From: Streptomyces sp. NBC_01463
GTDB lineage: Bacteria; Actinomycetota; Actinomycetes; Streptomycetales; Streptomycetaceae
Direction: 5' to 3'
NCBI GenBank assembly: GCA_036227345.1
Contig: CP109468.1
Coordinates: 5,952,001-6,016,000 of the forward strand
DNA: 64,000 bases
Positions 18,035 to 27,640 of the stretch are shown in pieces (positions within the stretch are counted from its first letter, which is position 1; the number at the start of each line of letters is the position of its first letter). Under the pieces are notes generated by a model that saw only the letters and a list, made by a program, of their open reading frames with translations, made no database searches and was not told the origin of the DNA. A program made the translations under genes and the position numbers.

Positions 18035-18059
18035 CCGCGGTTCCGTCCCGTACGCACGC

Positions 18060-18100
18060 GAAGGGGCGCCCGGCCAGGTGAACTGGCGGGGCGCCCCTTC
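18060..18100. terminator. bidirectional terminator between clpX and the membrane protein gene
   Basis: 18-bp stem with one mismatch (arms 18060-18077 and 18083-18100, loop GTGAA) between convergent genes. Confidence 0.88.
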
Positions 18101-18112
18101 GGGTTGTCGCGA

Positions 18113-19135
18113 TCAGATCTTGGTGCGGGAGGTGTTGTAGAGCTTGGCGGCGAGCGCCGCCACATCGTCCTGGGACATGGCCTTGTTGGTCATGGCGAGA
18201 CCCATGTCGATGCCGGTGACGATGCCGACGGTGCTGTAGTCGGCCCAGATGCAGACGGGCATCTCGAAGGACTTCGGCCCCTTGTCGACGCTTCCGTCGC
18301 CGTCGGGGTTCTCCATCTTGAGGTTCTGGCACCGCATCACCGCGCCCTTGAAGCCGGCAGGACTGACGTCCTTCGGTGAACCGACCAGTTCGGCCTTGCT
18401 CGCGCTGTCGCCCTTGGTCATGTTCGCCTTGGCTTCGTCGAACGAGTTGTTGATCACCGAAGCCGGGTCGCTGACCTCGCCCCAATAGCCCTGGAAGCTG
18501 AGGATCTTCATGCTCAGATCCTTCTCCGAGCCACCCTGGTAGCTGTTGCTGACCCCGCTGGGGTTCTTGATCCCCGAGGACTCGATCGAGGTCTTGTCGG
18601 CACCGGTCAGCGGGCTGACGGTTTTGCCGCCGGCGGTCTGCGCCTTGTACGCGTCCACCGAGGCCGGAAGCGTCAGCTTGTACCCCTTCGTCGAGTCCGC
18701 GACATCGCTGTTGCTGGCGCCCCCGTCCGACGTCAGGAAGTACACCCCGCCCGCGATGACCGCCAGCGCCACGATCGCGCCCCCGATGATGAGCCCCGTC
18801 TTCTTCTTCTGCGGCGGGGCCGGGGGGAAGCCCGGCTGCTGGCCGTACGCCGGCTGGCCGCCGTACGGGGGAGTGGGGGGCTGCTGGCCGTACGGGCCGG
18901 GCTGCTGGGCCTGCGGGTAGCCGTAGGCCGGGTCCTGGGGCTGGCCCTGCGGCGGGACGCCCTGAGGAGCCTGCTGGGGGTAGCCGTAGCCGGGCTGGCC
19001 CTGCGGCGGCTGACCGCCGTACGGGCCGGGCTGCTGGCCGTACGGCCCCGGCTGACCCTGCGGCGGACCGCCGTACGGTCCGGGCTGGCCCTGCGGCTGC
19101 TGGCCACCGTACGGGCCCGGCTGGTTGTAGCTCAT
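18113..19135 (-). CDS. single-pass membrane protein with P/G/Q/Y-rich cytoplasmic tail
   Basis: 340 residues. The first 110 are a low-complexity Pro-Gly-Gln-Tyr tail with repeated Q-P-G-P-Y-G and Q-G-Q-P-G units, ending in a K-K-K stop-transfer charge. A single transmembrane helix (about 113-135) is followed by an extracellular domain of about 200 residues with two cysteines (M-R-C-Q-N and P-V-C-I-W) that could form a disulfide. Actinobacteria have many such proteins; the tail is suspected to mediate weak protein contacts. No named domain recognised. It lies between clpX and valS in the position where S. coelicolor has a similar gene. Function unknown. Confidence 0.85.
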   Translation of the reverse strand: MSYNQPGPYGGQQPQGQPGPYGGPPQGQPGPYGQQPGPYGGQPPQGQPGYGYPQQAPQGVPPQGQPQDPAYGYPQAQQPGPYGQQPPTPPYGGQPAYGQQPGFPPAPPQKKKTGLIIGGAIVALAVIAGGVYFLTSDGGASNSDVADSTKGYKLTLPASVDAYKAQTAGGKTVSPLTGADKTSIESSGIKNPSGVSNSYQGGSEKDLSMKILSFQGYWGEVSDPASVINNSFDEAKANMTKGDSASKAELVGSPKDVSPAGFKGAVMRCQNLKMENPDGDGSVDKGPKSFEMPVCIWADYSTVGIVTGIDMGLAMTNKAMSQDDVAALAAKLYNTSRTKI

Positions 19136-19272
19136 CTGCGGTGTCCCCTGTTCGTCATGCTCATGCGTTCTTATGCGTTCCGAACATCCTGACGGACGGC
19201 TCGCGGGCTTGGGGCACCGGGAGGGAGACCGTTACTGAACAAACCGGTTTCAGTGCACGCTTGTGACGGCCC

Positions 19273-19278
19273 TAAACT
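19273..19278 (+). promoter_or_regulatory. -10 box TAAACT for a leaderless valS transcript
   Basis: TAAACT ends 6 bases before the valS GTG, which puts the expected transcription start on the start codon. No Shine-Dalgarno is present. The -35 element is weak. Confidence 0.5.
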
Positions 19279-19284
19279 GTCGGC

Positions 19285-21906
19285 GTGACCGAGAACGCAG
19301 CGCAGCAGCCAGCCAGCATCCCCGAACTGCCGACCCAGTACACGCCGGCCGAGGTAGAGGGGAAGCTGTACGAGCGCTGGGTAGAGCGTGGTTACTTCGA
19401 GGCGGACGAGAACAGCGACAAGCCGCCGTACTCCATCGTCATCCCGCCGCCCAACGTCACCGGATCCCTGCACCTGGGACACGCCTTCGAGCACACGCTG
19501 ATCGACGCCCTCGTCCGCCGCAAGCGGATGCAGGGGTTCGAGGCGCTCTACCAGCCGGGCATGGACCACGCCGGCATCGCCACCCAGAACGTCGTCGAGC
19601 GCGAGCTCGGCAACGAGGGCAGGTCGCGCCACGACCTGGGCCGCGAGGCCTTCGTCGAGCGCGTCTGGCAGTGGAAGAACCAGTCCGGCGGCCAGATCTC
19701 CGGCCAGATGCGCCGCCTCGGCGAGGGCGTCGCCTGGTCCCGTGAGCGCTTCACCATGGACGAGGGCCTGTCCAAGGCCGTCCAGACCGTCTTCAAGCAG
19801 ATGTACGACGACGAGCTGATCTACCGCGCCGAGCGCATCATCAACTGGTGCCCGCGCTGCCTCACCGCGATCTCGGACATCGAGGTCGAGTACCAGGAGG
19901 ACGACGGCGAGCTCGTCTCCATGCAGTACGGCGAGGGCGACGAGACCATCGTCGTCGCCACCACCCGCGCCGAGACGATGCTCGGTGACACCGCCGTCGC
20001 CGTCCACCCCGACGACGAGCGCTACAAGCACCTCGTCGGCAAGCAGATCAAGCTGCCGCTGACCGACCGCACCATCCCGGTCGTCGCCGACCACCACGTC
20101 GATCCCGAGTTCGGCACCGGCGCCGTCAAGGTGACCCCGGCGCACGACCCGAACGACTTCGAGATCGGCAAGCGCCACGACCTGCCGTTCCTCACGGTCC
20201 TCGACGAGCGCGCCGTCATCACGGCCCCCGGCCCCTTCCAGGGCCTGGACCGCCTGGAGGCCCGCTCCGCCATCGTCGCAGCCCTGCGCGCCGAGGGCCG
20301 GATCGTCGCCGAGAAGCGGCCGTACGTCCACTCCGTCGGCCACTGCTCGCGCTGCAAGACCACCATCGAGCCGCGGCTCTCCCTCCAGTGGTGGGTCAAG
20401 GTCGCCCCGCTCGCCAAGGCGGCCGGTGACGCCGTCCGCGACGGCAAGGTCAAGATCCACCCGCAGGAGATGGAGAAGCGGTACTTCGACTGGGTCGACA
20501 ACCTGCACGACTGGTGCATCTCGCGCCAGCTCTGGTGGGGCCACCGCATCCCCGTCTGGTACGGCCCGAACGGCGAGGTCGTCTGCGTCGGACCGGACGA
20601 CGAGGCGCCCACCGGCGAGGGCTGGACCCAGGACAGCGATGTCCTGGACACCTGGTTCTCCTCCGGCCTCTGGCCCTTCTCCACGCTCGGCTGGCCCGAA
20701 CAGACCGACAGCCTCGCGAAGTTCTATCCGAACTCCGTACTGGTCACCGGCTACGACATCCTCTTCTTCTGGGTCGCCCGGATGATGATGTTCGGCCTGT
20801 ACGTCAACGACGGCGTCCCGCCGTTCGAGACGATCGTCCTGCACGGCATGGTCCGCGACGAGCACGGCAAGAAGATGTCGAAGTCCTTCGGCAACGTGGT
20901 CAACCCGCTGGACTGGATGGACAAGTACGGCTCCGACGCGCTCCGTTTCACCCTGGCGCGCGGTGCCAACCCCGGCGTCGACGTCCCGATCGGCGAGGAG
21001 TGGGTCCAGGGTTCCGCCAAGTTCTCCAACAAGATCTGGAACGCCACCCGCTTCGCGCTGATGAACGGCGCGACGATCGAGGGCGAGCTGCCGTCCGCCG
21101 CCGAGATGTCGGTGACCGACCGCTGGATCCTGTCCCGCCTCAACAAGACGGTCGCCGAAGTCGACGCGTACTACGACGACTTCCAGTTCTCCAAGCTCAG
21201 CGAGTCGCTCCGGCACTTCGCCTGGGACGAGGTCTTCGACTGGTACGTCGAGCTGTCCAAGACCACGTTCTTCGGCGGCGGCCGTCCGGCCGAGGTCTCG
21301 GGCCGGGTCCTGGGCGAGGTCCTCGACGTGATGCTGCGCCTGCTGCACCCCGTCGTCCCGTTCGTCACGGAGACCCTGTGGACCGCGCTCACCGGCCGCG
21401 AGTCCGTCGTCATCGCCGACTGGCCGAAGGACAGCGGCTTCCGTGACGACGCGGCCGAGAAGGAGATCGAGCTCGTCCAGCAGGTCGTCACCGAGGTCCG
21501 CCGCTTCCGCTCCGACCAGGGCCTGCAGCCCGGCCAGAAGGTTCCGGCCGAGCTCACCCTGACCGGGACCGCGCTCGCGGCGCACGAGGCGGCCATCCGC
21601 CAGCTGCTGCGGCTGCAGCCGGCCGGGGACGGCTTCCACGCCACCGCGTCGCTGCCCGTCGCCGGTGCCACCGTCGCGCTCGACCTCTCCGGCACCATCG
21701 ACATCGAGGCCGAGCGCAAGCGCCTGACGAAGGACCTGGAGGCCGCGCAGAAGGAGAAGGCGCAGGCCACCGGCAAGCTCGGCAACGAGGCGTTCCTGGC
21801 CAAGGCCCCGGACAACGTGGTCGACAAGATCCGCGGCCGGCTCTCCAAGGCCGAGTCCGACATCGAGCGGATCACCGGCCAGCTGGCAGCCCTTCCGCAG
21901 TCCTGA
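19285..21906 (+). CDS. valS: valyl-tRNA synthetase
   Basis: Class I aminoacyl-tRNA synthetase charging tRNA-Val. 873 residues. HIGH motif as [12 protein letters not shown] (about residues 55-66), KMSKS as K-K-M-S-K-S-F-G-N (about 531-539), an editing CP1 domain between them ([12 protein letters not shown]), an anticodon-binding domain and the C-terminal coiled-coil arm (about 805-873). Length and layout are normal. GTG at 19285 with a TAAACT six bases upstream suggests a leaderless mRNA. A perfect 18-bp terminator follows. Confidence 0.98.
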   Translation: MTENAAQQPASIPELPTQYTPAEVEGKLYERWVERGYFEADENSDKPPYSIVIPPPNVTGSLHLGHAFEHTLIDALVRRKRMQGFEALYQPGMDHAGIATQNVVERELGNEGRSRHDLGREAFVERVWQWKNQSGGQISGQMRRLGEGVAWSRERFTMDEGLSKAVQTVFKQMYDDELIYRAERIINWCPRCLTAISDIEVEYQEDDGELVSMQYGEGDETIVVATTRAETMLGDTAVAVHPDDERYKHLVGKQIKLPLTDRTIPVVADHHVDPEFGTGAVKVTPAHDPNDFEIGKRHDLPFLTVLDERAVITAPGPFQGLDRLEARSAIVAALRAEGRIVAEKRPYVHSVGHCSRCKTTIEPRLSLQWWVKVAPLAKAAGDAVRDGKVKIHPQEMEKRYFDWVDNLHDWCISRQLWWGHRIPVWYGPNGEVVCVGPDDEAPTGEGWTQDSDVLDTWFSSGLWPFSTLGWPEQTDSLAKFYPNSVLVTGYDILFFWVARMMMFGLYVNDGVPPFETIVLHGMVRDEHGKKMSKSFGNVVNPLDWMDKYGSDALRFTLARGANPGVDVPIGEEWVQGSAKFSNKIWNATRFALMNGATIEGELPSAAEMSVTDRWILSRLNKTVAEVDAYYDDFQFSKLSESLRHFAWDEVFDWYVELSKTTFFGGGRPAEVSGRVLGEVLDVMLRLLHPVVPFVTETLWTALTGRESVVIADWPKDSGFRDDAAEKEIELVQQVVTEVRRFRSDQGLQPGQKVPAELTLTGTALAAHEAAIRQLLRLQPAGDGFHATASLPVAGATVALDLSGTIDIEAERKRLTKDLEAAQKEKAQATGKLGNEAFLAKAPDNVVDKIRGRLSKAESDIERITGQLAALPQS

Positions 21907-21915
21907 CACCGGTCT

Positions 21916-21955
21916 GAAGCCCCCGTCCCCCTCGCAGGAGGGGGACGGGGGCTTC
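21916..21955 (+). terminator. valS terminator, 18-bp perfect stem
   Basis: GAAGCCCCCGTCCCCCTC (21916-21933) pairs exactly with 21938-21955 over the loop GCAG. Confidence 0.92.
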
Positions 21956-22018
21956 CCCGTGTCCCGCGGCCGCCGGGCGCTGCGCGCGATGTCCGTGGCC
22001 ATCCGTAGACTGGGCCCC

Positions 22019-23542
22019 GTGAGTGAGCCCCGCCCTTCCGACCGGCACGACGCGTCCGACTCCGACGAGACCTTCGCGGAGATCGTCGACGAAGCGACCC
22101 AGCGCGACCCCGACCTGGCGGTGATCGAGGCCGGGAGCCGTACGCTGCGCGCCGCCTCCGGTCCGCCCCAGGGGGACGAGGTCCCCGCCCGCCCCGCCGA
22201 TCCGGAGGTGGACAAGGCGCTGCGCGCGGTGGAGCAGGAGCTCGCCGGGCGCTGGGGCGAGACCAAGCTGGAGCCGTCCGTCGCGCGCATCGCCGCGCTG
22301 ATGGACGTGCTCGGCGAGCCGCAGCGCGCCTACCCCTCCATCCACATCACCGGGACCAACGGCAAGACGAGCACCGCCCGCATGATCGAGGCCCTGCTCG
22401 GCGCCTTCGACCTGCGGACCGGCCGCTACACCTCGCCGCACGTCCAGTCGATCACCGAGCGGATCAGCCTGGACGGCTCCCCGATGGACCCCGAGCGGTT
22501 CGTCGAGACGTACCAGGACATCAAGCCGTACGTCGAGATGGTCGACGCGCAGCAGCCCTACCGGCTGTCCTTCTTCGAGGTGCTCACCGGCATGGCGTAC
22601 GCGGCCTTCGCGGACGCGCCGGTCGATGTCGCCGTCGTCGAGGTCGGCATGGGCGGCAGCTGGGACGCGACCAACGTGATCGACTCCTCGGTCGCCGTCG
22701 TCACGCCGATCTCCCTGGACCACACCGACCGGCTGGGCTCCACGCCCGGTGAGATCGCGGTGGAGAAGTCCGGGATCATCAAGCAGGGCGCGACGGTCAT
22801 CCTGGCCCAGCAGCCCGTCGACGCCGCCCAGGTGATGCTGAAGAAGGCCGTCGAGGTCGACGCGACCGTGGCCCGCGAGGGCATGGAGTTCGGCGTCGTC
22901 TCCCGGGAGATCGCGGTCGGCGGCCAGCTGCTGACGCTGCGCGGTCTCGGCGGTGAGTACGACAACATCTTCCTTCCGCTGTACGGCGCCCACCAGGCAC
23001 GCAACGCGGTGGTGGCGCTCTGCGCCGTCGAGGCGTTCTTCGGCATCGGAGCCGAGCAGACCGGATCGCTCGACGCCGACATCATCCGCAAGGCCTTCGC
23101 CGCGGTGATCTCGCCGGGCCGCCTCGAAGTCGTCCGCTCCAGCCCTACCGTCGTCCTGGACGCCGCGCACAACCCGGCCGGCGCCCTCGCCACCGCCGAG
23201 GGGCTCTCCGAGGCCTTCGGCTTCTCCCGGCTGATCGGTGTGGTCGGGGCCAGCGGCGACAAGGACGTCCGCGGGCTCCTGGAGGCCTTCGAGCCGATCT
23301 TCGCCGAGGTCGTCGTCACCCAGAACTCCAGCGGCCGCGCGATGGACGCGGACGAGCTCGCCGCGGTCGCCGTCGAGGTCTTCGGCAACGACCGGGTCCA
23401 GGTGGAGCCCCGTCTGGACGACGCGCTGGAGGCGGCGATCACCCTCGCCGAGGAAGAGGACGAGTACGCGGGCGCCGGGGTGCTGGTGACCGGATCCGTG
23501 ATCACGGTCGGCGAGGCCCGGCTGCTTCTGGGAAGGGGCTGA
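22019..23542 (+). CDS. folC: bifunctional dihydrofolate synthase / folylpolyglutamate synthase
   Basis: Adds glutamate to dihydropteroate and extends the polyglutamate tail of folates. 507 residues: a variable acidic N-terminal extension of about 80 residues, then the Mur-ligase fold with P-loop I-T-G-T-N-G-K-T-S (about 113-121), the T-S-P-H-V folate-site motif, E-V-G-M-G-G, D-H-T-D and the C-terminal D-A-A-H-N-P-A-G motif. GTG at 22019 is preceded by TAGACT with a 7-base gap, so a leaderless start is likely. The next gene begins 5 bases after the stop. Confidence 0.96.
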   Translation: MSEPRPSDRHDASDSDETFAEIVDEATQRDPDLAVIEAGSRTLRAASGPPQGDEVPARPADPEVDKALRAVEQELAGRWGETKLEPSVARIAALMDVLGEPQRAYPSIHITGTNGKTSTARMIEALLGAFDLRTGRYTSPHVQSITERISLDGSPMDPERFVETYQDIKPYVEMVDAQQPYRLSFFEVLTGMAYAAFADAPVDVAVVEVGMGGSWDATNVIDSSVAVVTPISLDHTDRLGSTPGEIAVEKSGIIKQGATVILAQQPVDAAQVMLKKAVEVDATVAREGMEFGVVSREIAVGGQLLTLRGLGGEYDNIFLPLYGAHQARNAVVALCAVEAFFGIGAEQTGSLDADIIRKAFAAVISPGRLEVVRSSPTVVLDAAHNPAGALATAEGLSEAFGFSRLIGVVGASGDKDVRGLLEAFEPIFAEVVVTQNSSGRAMDADELAAVAVEVFGNDRVQVEPRLDDALEAAITLAEEEDEYAGAGVLVTGSVITVGEARLLLGRG

Positions 23543-23547
23543 CCGGC

Positions 23548-23901
23548 ATGCGGACGCTCTGCGCATCGACGCTGATCGGTGAGTTCTTCGTGATCGGGTT
23601 CGCCGGACTCGTCGCGATGAAGTCCGACGACCTGACGTCCGCCACGGTCTGGACGGTCTGCGGCATCGGCATGCTGCTCTCCGTGCTGCTCTGCGGGATG
23701 ATCACCCGCCCCGGCGGCATACAGCTTGGCTGGGCGCTCCAGATCGCGCTGGTCGTCAGCGGCTTCGTGGTCCCGATGATGTTCATCCTCGGACTGGTCT
23801 TCGGCGGGCTGTGGTGGGCCTCGGTGCACTACGGCCGCAAGATCGACGAGGTGAAGGCCCGGTGGGCCGCGCAGGAGGCGGCGCAGACACCGGCCGGCTG
23901 A
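23548..23901 (+). CDS. DUF4233 small membrane protein
   Basis: 117 residues with three to four hydrophobic segments (about 8-24, 32-50, 56-75, 76-92) and a charged cytoplasmic C terminus (K-I-D-E-V-K-A-R). It matches what I know of DUF4233, a family usually found directly between folC and ndk in actinobacteria; the same placement holds here. ATG at 23548 has GGAAGGGG upstream inside the end of folC, so it is probably translated from the folC mRNA. Function unknown. Confidence 0.85.
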   Translation: MRTLCASTLIGEFFVIGFAGLVAMKSDDLTSATVWTVCGIGMLLSVLLCGMITRPGGIQLGWALQIALVVSGFVVPMMFILGLVFGGLWWASVHYGRKIDEVKARWAAQEAAQTPAG

Positions 23902-24030
23902 TCCGGGTGCCGGGCCGCGACACACCCGGCATGCGGAGTACCGGCCCGGCGGCCAAACCCGGGCGCCGGCCCGTCACCGCACCCCTGTAACCTCGCTTCA
24001 CCGCACCCGTATGCCTGCAAGGAGCCGCAC

Positions 24031-24444
24031 ATGACCCAGCGCACCCTCGTTCTTCTCAAGCCCGACGCCGTCCGTCGCGGTCTGGTCGGCGAAATCGTCG
24101 GCCGCATCGAGCGCAAGGCCGGCTGGAAGATCACGGCGCTGGAGCTGCGTACCCTCGACCGCGCCACCCTGGAGCAGCACTACGCCGAGCACGTCGGGCG
24201 CCCGTTCTACGAGCCGCTCGTCGAGTTCATGCAGTCCGGCCCGGTCGTCGCGCTGGTCGCCGAGGGCGAGCGGGTCATCGAGGGCGTCCGCGCCTTGGCG
24301 GGTCCCACCGACCCGATCGCCGCCGCGCCCGGATCGATCCGTGGCGACTTCGGCACCATCACCCGGGAGAACCTCATCCACGCCTCGGACTCCGAGGAGT
24401 CCGCGGAGCGAGAAATGAAGCTGTTCTTTCCGGGACTTTCCTGA
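24031..24444 (+). CDS. ndk: nucleoside diphosphate kinase
   Basis: Moves the gamma-phosphate of ATP to other NDPs via a phosphohistidine. 137 residues with the active-site N-L-I-H-A-S-D-S motif (His117), the start T-L-V-L-L-K-P-D-A-V and G-D-F. ATG at 24031 has AAGGAG nine bases upstream. TAACCT at 23988-23993 is a plausible -10 box giving a leader of about 35 bases. A hairpin terminator follows, so it is its own unit. Confidence 0.98.
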   Translation: MTQRTLVLLKPDAVRRGLVGEIVGRIERKAGWKITALELRTLDRATLEQHYAEHVGRPFYEPLVEFMQSGPVVALVAEGERVIEGVRALAGPTDPIAAAPGSIRGDFGTITRENLIHASDSEESAEREMKLFFPGLS

Positions 24445-24476
24445 CCTCGGATCAGCCGAACAGCGCTCATGACCTG

Positions 24477-24502
24477 GGGCGACCGAAGTAATTCGGTCGC
24501 CC
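24477..24502 (+). terminator. ndk terminator
   Basis: GGGCGACCGAA-GTAA-TTCGGTCGCCC, a perfect 11-bp stem followed by TTCGG, 32 bases after the ndk stop. The rest of the 293-base gap before mreB must hold the mreB promoters; TACGAT at 24627-24632 is one candidate -10 box. Confidence 0.85.
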
Positions 24503-24737
24503 TTCGGCATAGGGTCCCGGATCGCGGGAACGCATCACCCCGACGTAACGTCACCATGAGTGGAACGGCCACCCGTTCTGCTCAGCATGGCGAAGGACCC
24601 TCGCGCTGTGTCGGTGTATCCGGCACTACGATGGAAGCTTCCACGCCCGCAGCGCTCACCTCGCCTACCAAAACAAGCCATCACCGCTTTCGCTTGGGAA
24701 GGCCCGACGCATCCTCATGGGGAACAAGGGGAACTCA

Positions 24738-25757
24738 ATGTCGTTCATCGGCCGTGACATGGCTATCGACCTCGGGACTGCCAACACGCTGGTGTACGTC
24801 AGGGGGCGCGGCATCGTTCTGAACGAGCCGTCCGTCGTGGCCATCAACACCAACACCGGCGGCATCCTCGCGGTCGGCGCCGAGGCCAAGAAGATGATCG
24901 GCCGTACACCGGGCAACATCGTTGCCGTACGGCCCCTGAAGGACGGCGTGATCGCCGACTTCGAGATCACGGAGCGGATGCTCCGCTACTTCATCCTGAA
25001 GATCCACAAGCGCCGCTACCTGGCCCGCCCGCGGGTCGTCGTCTGCGTGCCCTCCGGCATCACCGGGGTCGAGCGACGCGCCGTCATCGAGGCGTCGACG
25101 CAGGCCGGCGCCCGTCAGGTGCACATCATCGAGGAGCCCATGGCGGCGGCCATCGGCTCGGGCCTGCCGGTCCACGAGGCCACCGGCAACATGGTCGTCG
25201 ACATCGGTGGCGGCACCACCGAGGTCGCGGTCATCTCGCTCGGCGGAATCGTCACTGCCCAGTCGATCCGGGTCGCCGGTGACGAACTGGACAACGCGAT
25301 CATCCAGCACATCAAGAAGGAGTACTCGCTCCTGCTCGGTGAGCGCACCGCCGAACAGATCAAGATCACCATCGGTTCGGCGTTCGAGCTGGAGAAGGAC
25401 GAGCACACCGAGATCCGGGGCCGCGACCTCGTCTCGGGGCTGCCCAAGACCGTGGTCATCTCCGCCACCGAGGTCCGCAAGGCCATCGAGGAGCCGGTCA
25501 ACGCGATCGTCGACGCGGTCAAGACGACGCTGGACAAGTGCCCGCCGGAGCTCTCCGGCGACGTCATGGACCGCGGCATCGTCCTGACCGGTGGCGGCGC
25601 GCTGCTGCGCGGCCTGGACGAGCGGCTGCGCCACGAGACGGGCATGCCGATCCACATCGCCGAGGACCCGCTGGACTCCGTCGCACTCGGATCCGGCAAG
25701 TGCGTCGAGGAGTTCGAGGCGCTCCAGCAGGTGCTGGACGCCCAGCCCCGGCGCTAG
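24738..25757 (+). CDS. mreB: rod-shape/spore-wall actin homologue MreB
   Basis: Actin-like ATPase; in Streptomyces it is needed for spore-wall assembly rather than tip growth. 339 residues: phosphate-1 loop D-L-G-T-A-N-T (about residues 11-17), V-D-I-G-G-G-T-T-E (phosphate 2), and the adenosine motif [11 protein letters not shown]. The ATG at 24738 is chosen because AAGGGG lies eight bases upstream; an in-frame ATG at 24717 would add seven residues. First gene of the mre cluster. A hairpin after the stop may end or reduce transcription into mreC. Confidence 0.97.
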   Translation: MSFIGRDMAIDLGTANTLVYVRGRGIVLNEPSVVAINTNTGGILAVGAEAKKMIGRTPGNIVAVRPLKDGVIADFEITERMLRYFILKIHKRRYLARPRVVVCVPSGITGVERRAVIEASTQAGARQVHIIEEPMAAAIGSGLPVHEATGNMVVDIGGGTTEVAVISLGGIVTAQSIRVAGDELDNAIIQHIKKEYSLLLGERTAEQIKITIGSAFELEKDEHTEIRGRDLVSGLPKTVVISATEVRKAIEEPVNAIVDAVKTTLDKCPPELSGDVMDRGIVLTGGGALLRGLDERLRHETGMPIHIAEDPLDSVALGSGKCVEEFEALQQVLDAQPRR

Positions 25758-25769
25758 AAATTCCACGGC

Positions 25770-25802
25770 CCTCCGCGCGGACGCTGCCGCTCCGCGCGGA
25801 GG
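25770..25802 (+). terminator. hairpin between mreB and mreC (possible attenuating terminator)
   Basis: Perfect 12-bp inverted repeat, CCTCCGCGCGGA and complement, with a 9-base loop, beginning 13 bases after the mreB stop. It could let mreB be expressed above mreC and mreD. Confidence 0.75.
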
Positions 25803-25855
25803 ATCGTTGATATACAGGCACGAACATTCCTACGAGGAAGGCACGGCCGCCGCAC

Positions 25856-26902
25856 GTGAGGGACACACGAGAGAGCCGGCTGCTCCTGGTGCTGCTGATC
25901 GCCATCGCATTCGCACTGATCACGGTGGACATCCGCGGCGGCGAGGCGTCACCGGTGGACGGCGCCCGGCAGGCCGCCGCCACGGTCTTCGGACCGGTGG
26001 AGAACGGCGTGGCGGCAGCCGTCGACCCGGTGGGCAACGCCATAGGGGCGGTACGCGCCTCCGGCACCCGCCACGACAAGATCGCCGCGCTGGAGAAGCA
26101 GAACGCCGAGCTCAAGGCCCGGCTGGGCAGCGACGACCGCAACCGCAGCCGGGTCCGCGAGCTCGACAAGATGCTCAAGAAGTCCGATGCCGGCCAGTAC
26201 GGCATCAAGGCCGCCGAGGTCATCGCCATAGGGCCCGCCCAGGGCTTCTCCTGGACGGTCACCATCGACGCCGGCTCCAAGGACGGCCTCAAGCGCGACA
26301 TGACCGTACTCAACGGTGACGGACTCGTCGGCCGCGTCACCACCGTCGGCCCGGACACCGCGACGGTGCTCCTGGCCAACGACCCCGACTTCACCGTCGG
26401 CACCCGGATGGAGTCCACCGACGAACTCGGCTTCGCCACCGGCCAGGGCTCGCGCCCGCTGTCCGTCCAGTTCCTGAACGGCAAGGCCAAGGTGAAGAAG
26501 GGCGACCGCCTCGTCACGTTCGGGTCCAGCAAGGACAAGCCGTTCGTGCCCGGCGTCCCGGTCGGCGAGGTCGTCCGGGTCGACCCGTCCGGCGGCGACC
26601 TGACCCGAACGGTCTACGTCCAGCCGTACGTCGGCTTCACCAAGCTCGACATCGTCGGCATCGTCGTCCAGGCACCGCGCGAGGACCCCCGCGACACGGT
26701 CCTGCCGAAGAAGCCCGTCAAGGCGGCCAAGCCGAAGCCCACCCCGACCGTCACCGTCACCATCTCGCCCAACGGCGACCTCGTCGACACCAACGGCAAC
26801 GTCGTCGGGAACATCCACGAGAGCGCGGACCCCAGCGGCAGCCCGAGCCCCAGCGGGAACGCCACACCGAACGCCGACAACGCGGTAAACGAACAGAGGT
26901 AG
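25856..26902 (+). CDS. mreC: cell-shape protein MreC
   Basis: Bitopic membrane protein linking MreB to the periplasmic wall synthases. 348 residues: short cytoplasmic start, transmembrane helix (about 9-25), coiled coil (about 70-110, A-L-E-K-Q-N-A-E-L-K), then the tandem beta-barrel MreC domain to about residue 280. The last 65 residues are a K/P-rich then S/P/N-rich low-complexity tail typical of actinobacterial MreC. GTG at 25856; the best Shine-Dalgarno (GAGGAAGG) is about 15 bases away, which is long. S. coelicolor MreC is reported to be a Ser/Thr-kinase target. Confidence 0.95.
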   Translation: MRDTRESRLLLVLLIAIAFALITVDIRGGEASPVDGARQAAATVFGPVENGVAAAVDPVGNAIGAVRASGTRHDKIAALEKQNAELKARLGSDDRNRSRVRELDKMLKKSDAGQYGIKAAEVIAIGPAQGFSWTVTIDAGSKDGLKRDMTVLNGDGLVGRVTTVGPDTATVLLANDPDFTVGTRMESTDELGFATGQGSRPLSVQFLNGKAKVKKGDRLVTFGSSKDKPFVPGVPVGEVVRVDPSGGDLTRTVYVQPYVGFTKLDIVGIVVQAPREDPRDTVLPKKPVKAAKPKPTPTVTVTISPNGDLVDTNGNVVGNIHESADPSGSPSPSGNATPNADNAVNEQR

Positions 26903-26913
26903 AGCTGATCCCC

Positions 26914-27579
26914 ATGCACGTCAACCGGACTCTGCTCTCCATCGTTCTGGTCGTGATCGCCCTCGTCGTCCAGGTCTCCGTCCTCGCCCGGCTCCAGCTC
27001 CCCGGCGCCGTACCCGATCTGCTGCTCATGGTCGTCCTCGGCCTGGCCTTCGTGTACGGGCACGTCAGCGGGGCCCTCATCGGCTTCGGTGCGGGTCTCC
27101 TCGCCGACCTGGCACCCCCGGCGGACCACGCCGCGGGGCGCTACGCCCTGGTCCTGTGCGTCATCGGCTACCTCGCCGGACTGGCCCGGCCGGAGAACGG
27201 CCAGCTCAAGTCCGCGTTCCTGCCGATGGCCGTGGTCGTCGCCGCGGCCATCGGCTCGACCCTGCTGTACGCGGGCGTCGGCGCCCTCGTCGGTGACACG
27301 GCGGCCCGCCATGTGGGTCTGGGCAGCCTGCTGTTCACCGCGGCCGTCTACGACCTGCTCCTCGCCCCGTTCACCGTCCCGCTGATCATGGCGATCGCCA
27401 GACGCACGGTGAACGACCCGCTCACCGAGTCCTCCTCCGGCCGGGGCGACGTCGCGGCCGGCTGGCTCGCCGCGGGCACCGGGCTGCGGATCGGCAGCCA
27501 GCGCGGCGGACTGCGCGTCAAGGCCGCCCGCAACCGCGCCGCACGCGCCGGACGGATCAAGGGAGTCAAGCGACTGTGA
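26914..27579 (+). CDS. mreD: rod-shape protein MreD
   Basis: Polytopic partner of MreC. 221 residues with five to six transmembrane helices in the first 165 residues. The characteristic P-D-L-L-L-M-V-V-L-G-L-A segment and G-x-G-A-G-L-L-A-D-L motif are present. The C-terminal 50 residues are basic and cytoplasmic (R-N-R-A-A-R-A-G-R-I-K). ATG at 26914 lies 11 bases after the mreC stop (GAGCTGATCCCC between), so translation is probably coupled. Confidence 0.93.
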   Translation: MHVNRTLLSIVLVVIALVVQVSVLARLQLPGAVPDLLLMVVLGLAFVYGHVSGALIGFGAGLLADLAPPADHAAGRYALVLCVIGYLAGLARPENGQLKSAFLPMAVVVAAAIGSTLLYAGVGALVGDTAARHVGLGSLLFTAAVYDLLLAPFTVPLIMAIARRTVNDPLTESSSGRGDVAAGWLAAGTGLRIGSQRGGLRVKAARNRAARAGRIKGVKRL

Positions 27580-27640
27580 CCCTGCATTGCCCGGGGACCG
27601 CCCACCGCGTCCCCAGCCCGACCACCACCGGGGGCGCCCC

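Noticed and set aside
19241..19250. Palindrome AAACCGGTTT upstream of valS
   Set aside because: Short, and flanked by only imperfect pairing (ACTGAA/CAGT with a two-base insertion). Could be an operator, but nothing supports it beyond the ten bases.
19171..22290. Roughly 1000-codon minus-strand frame opposite valS
   Set aside because: Antisense shadow in high-GC DNA; composition (Asp/Val/Leu/Gly runs) and lack of any domain argue against coding, while valS on the plus strand is unmistakable.
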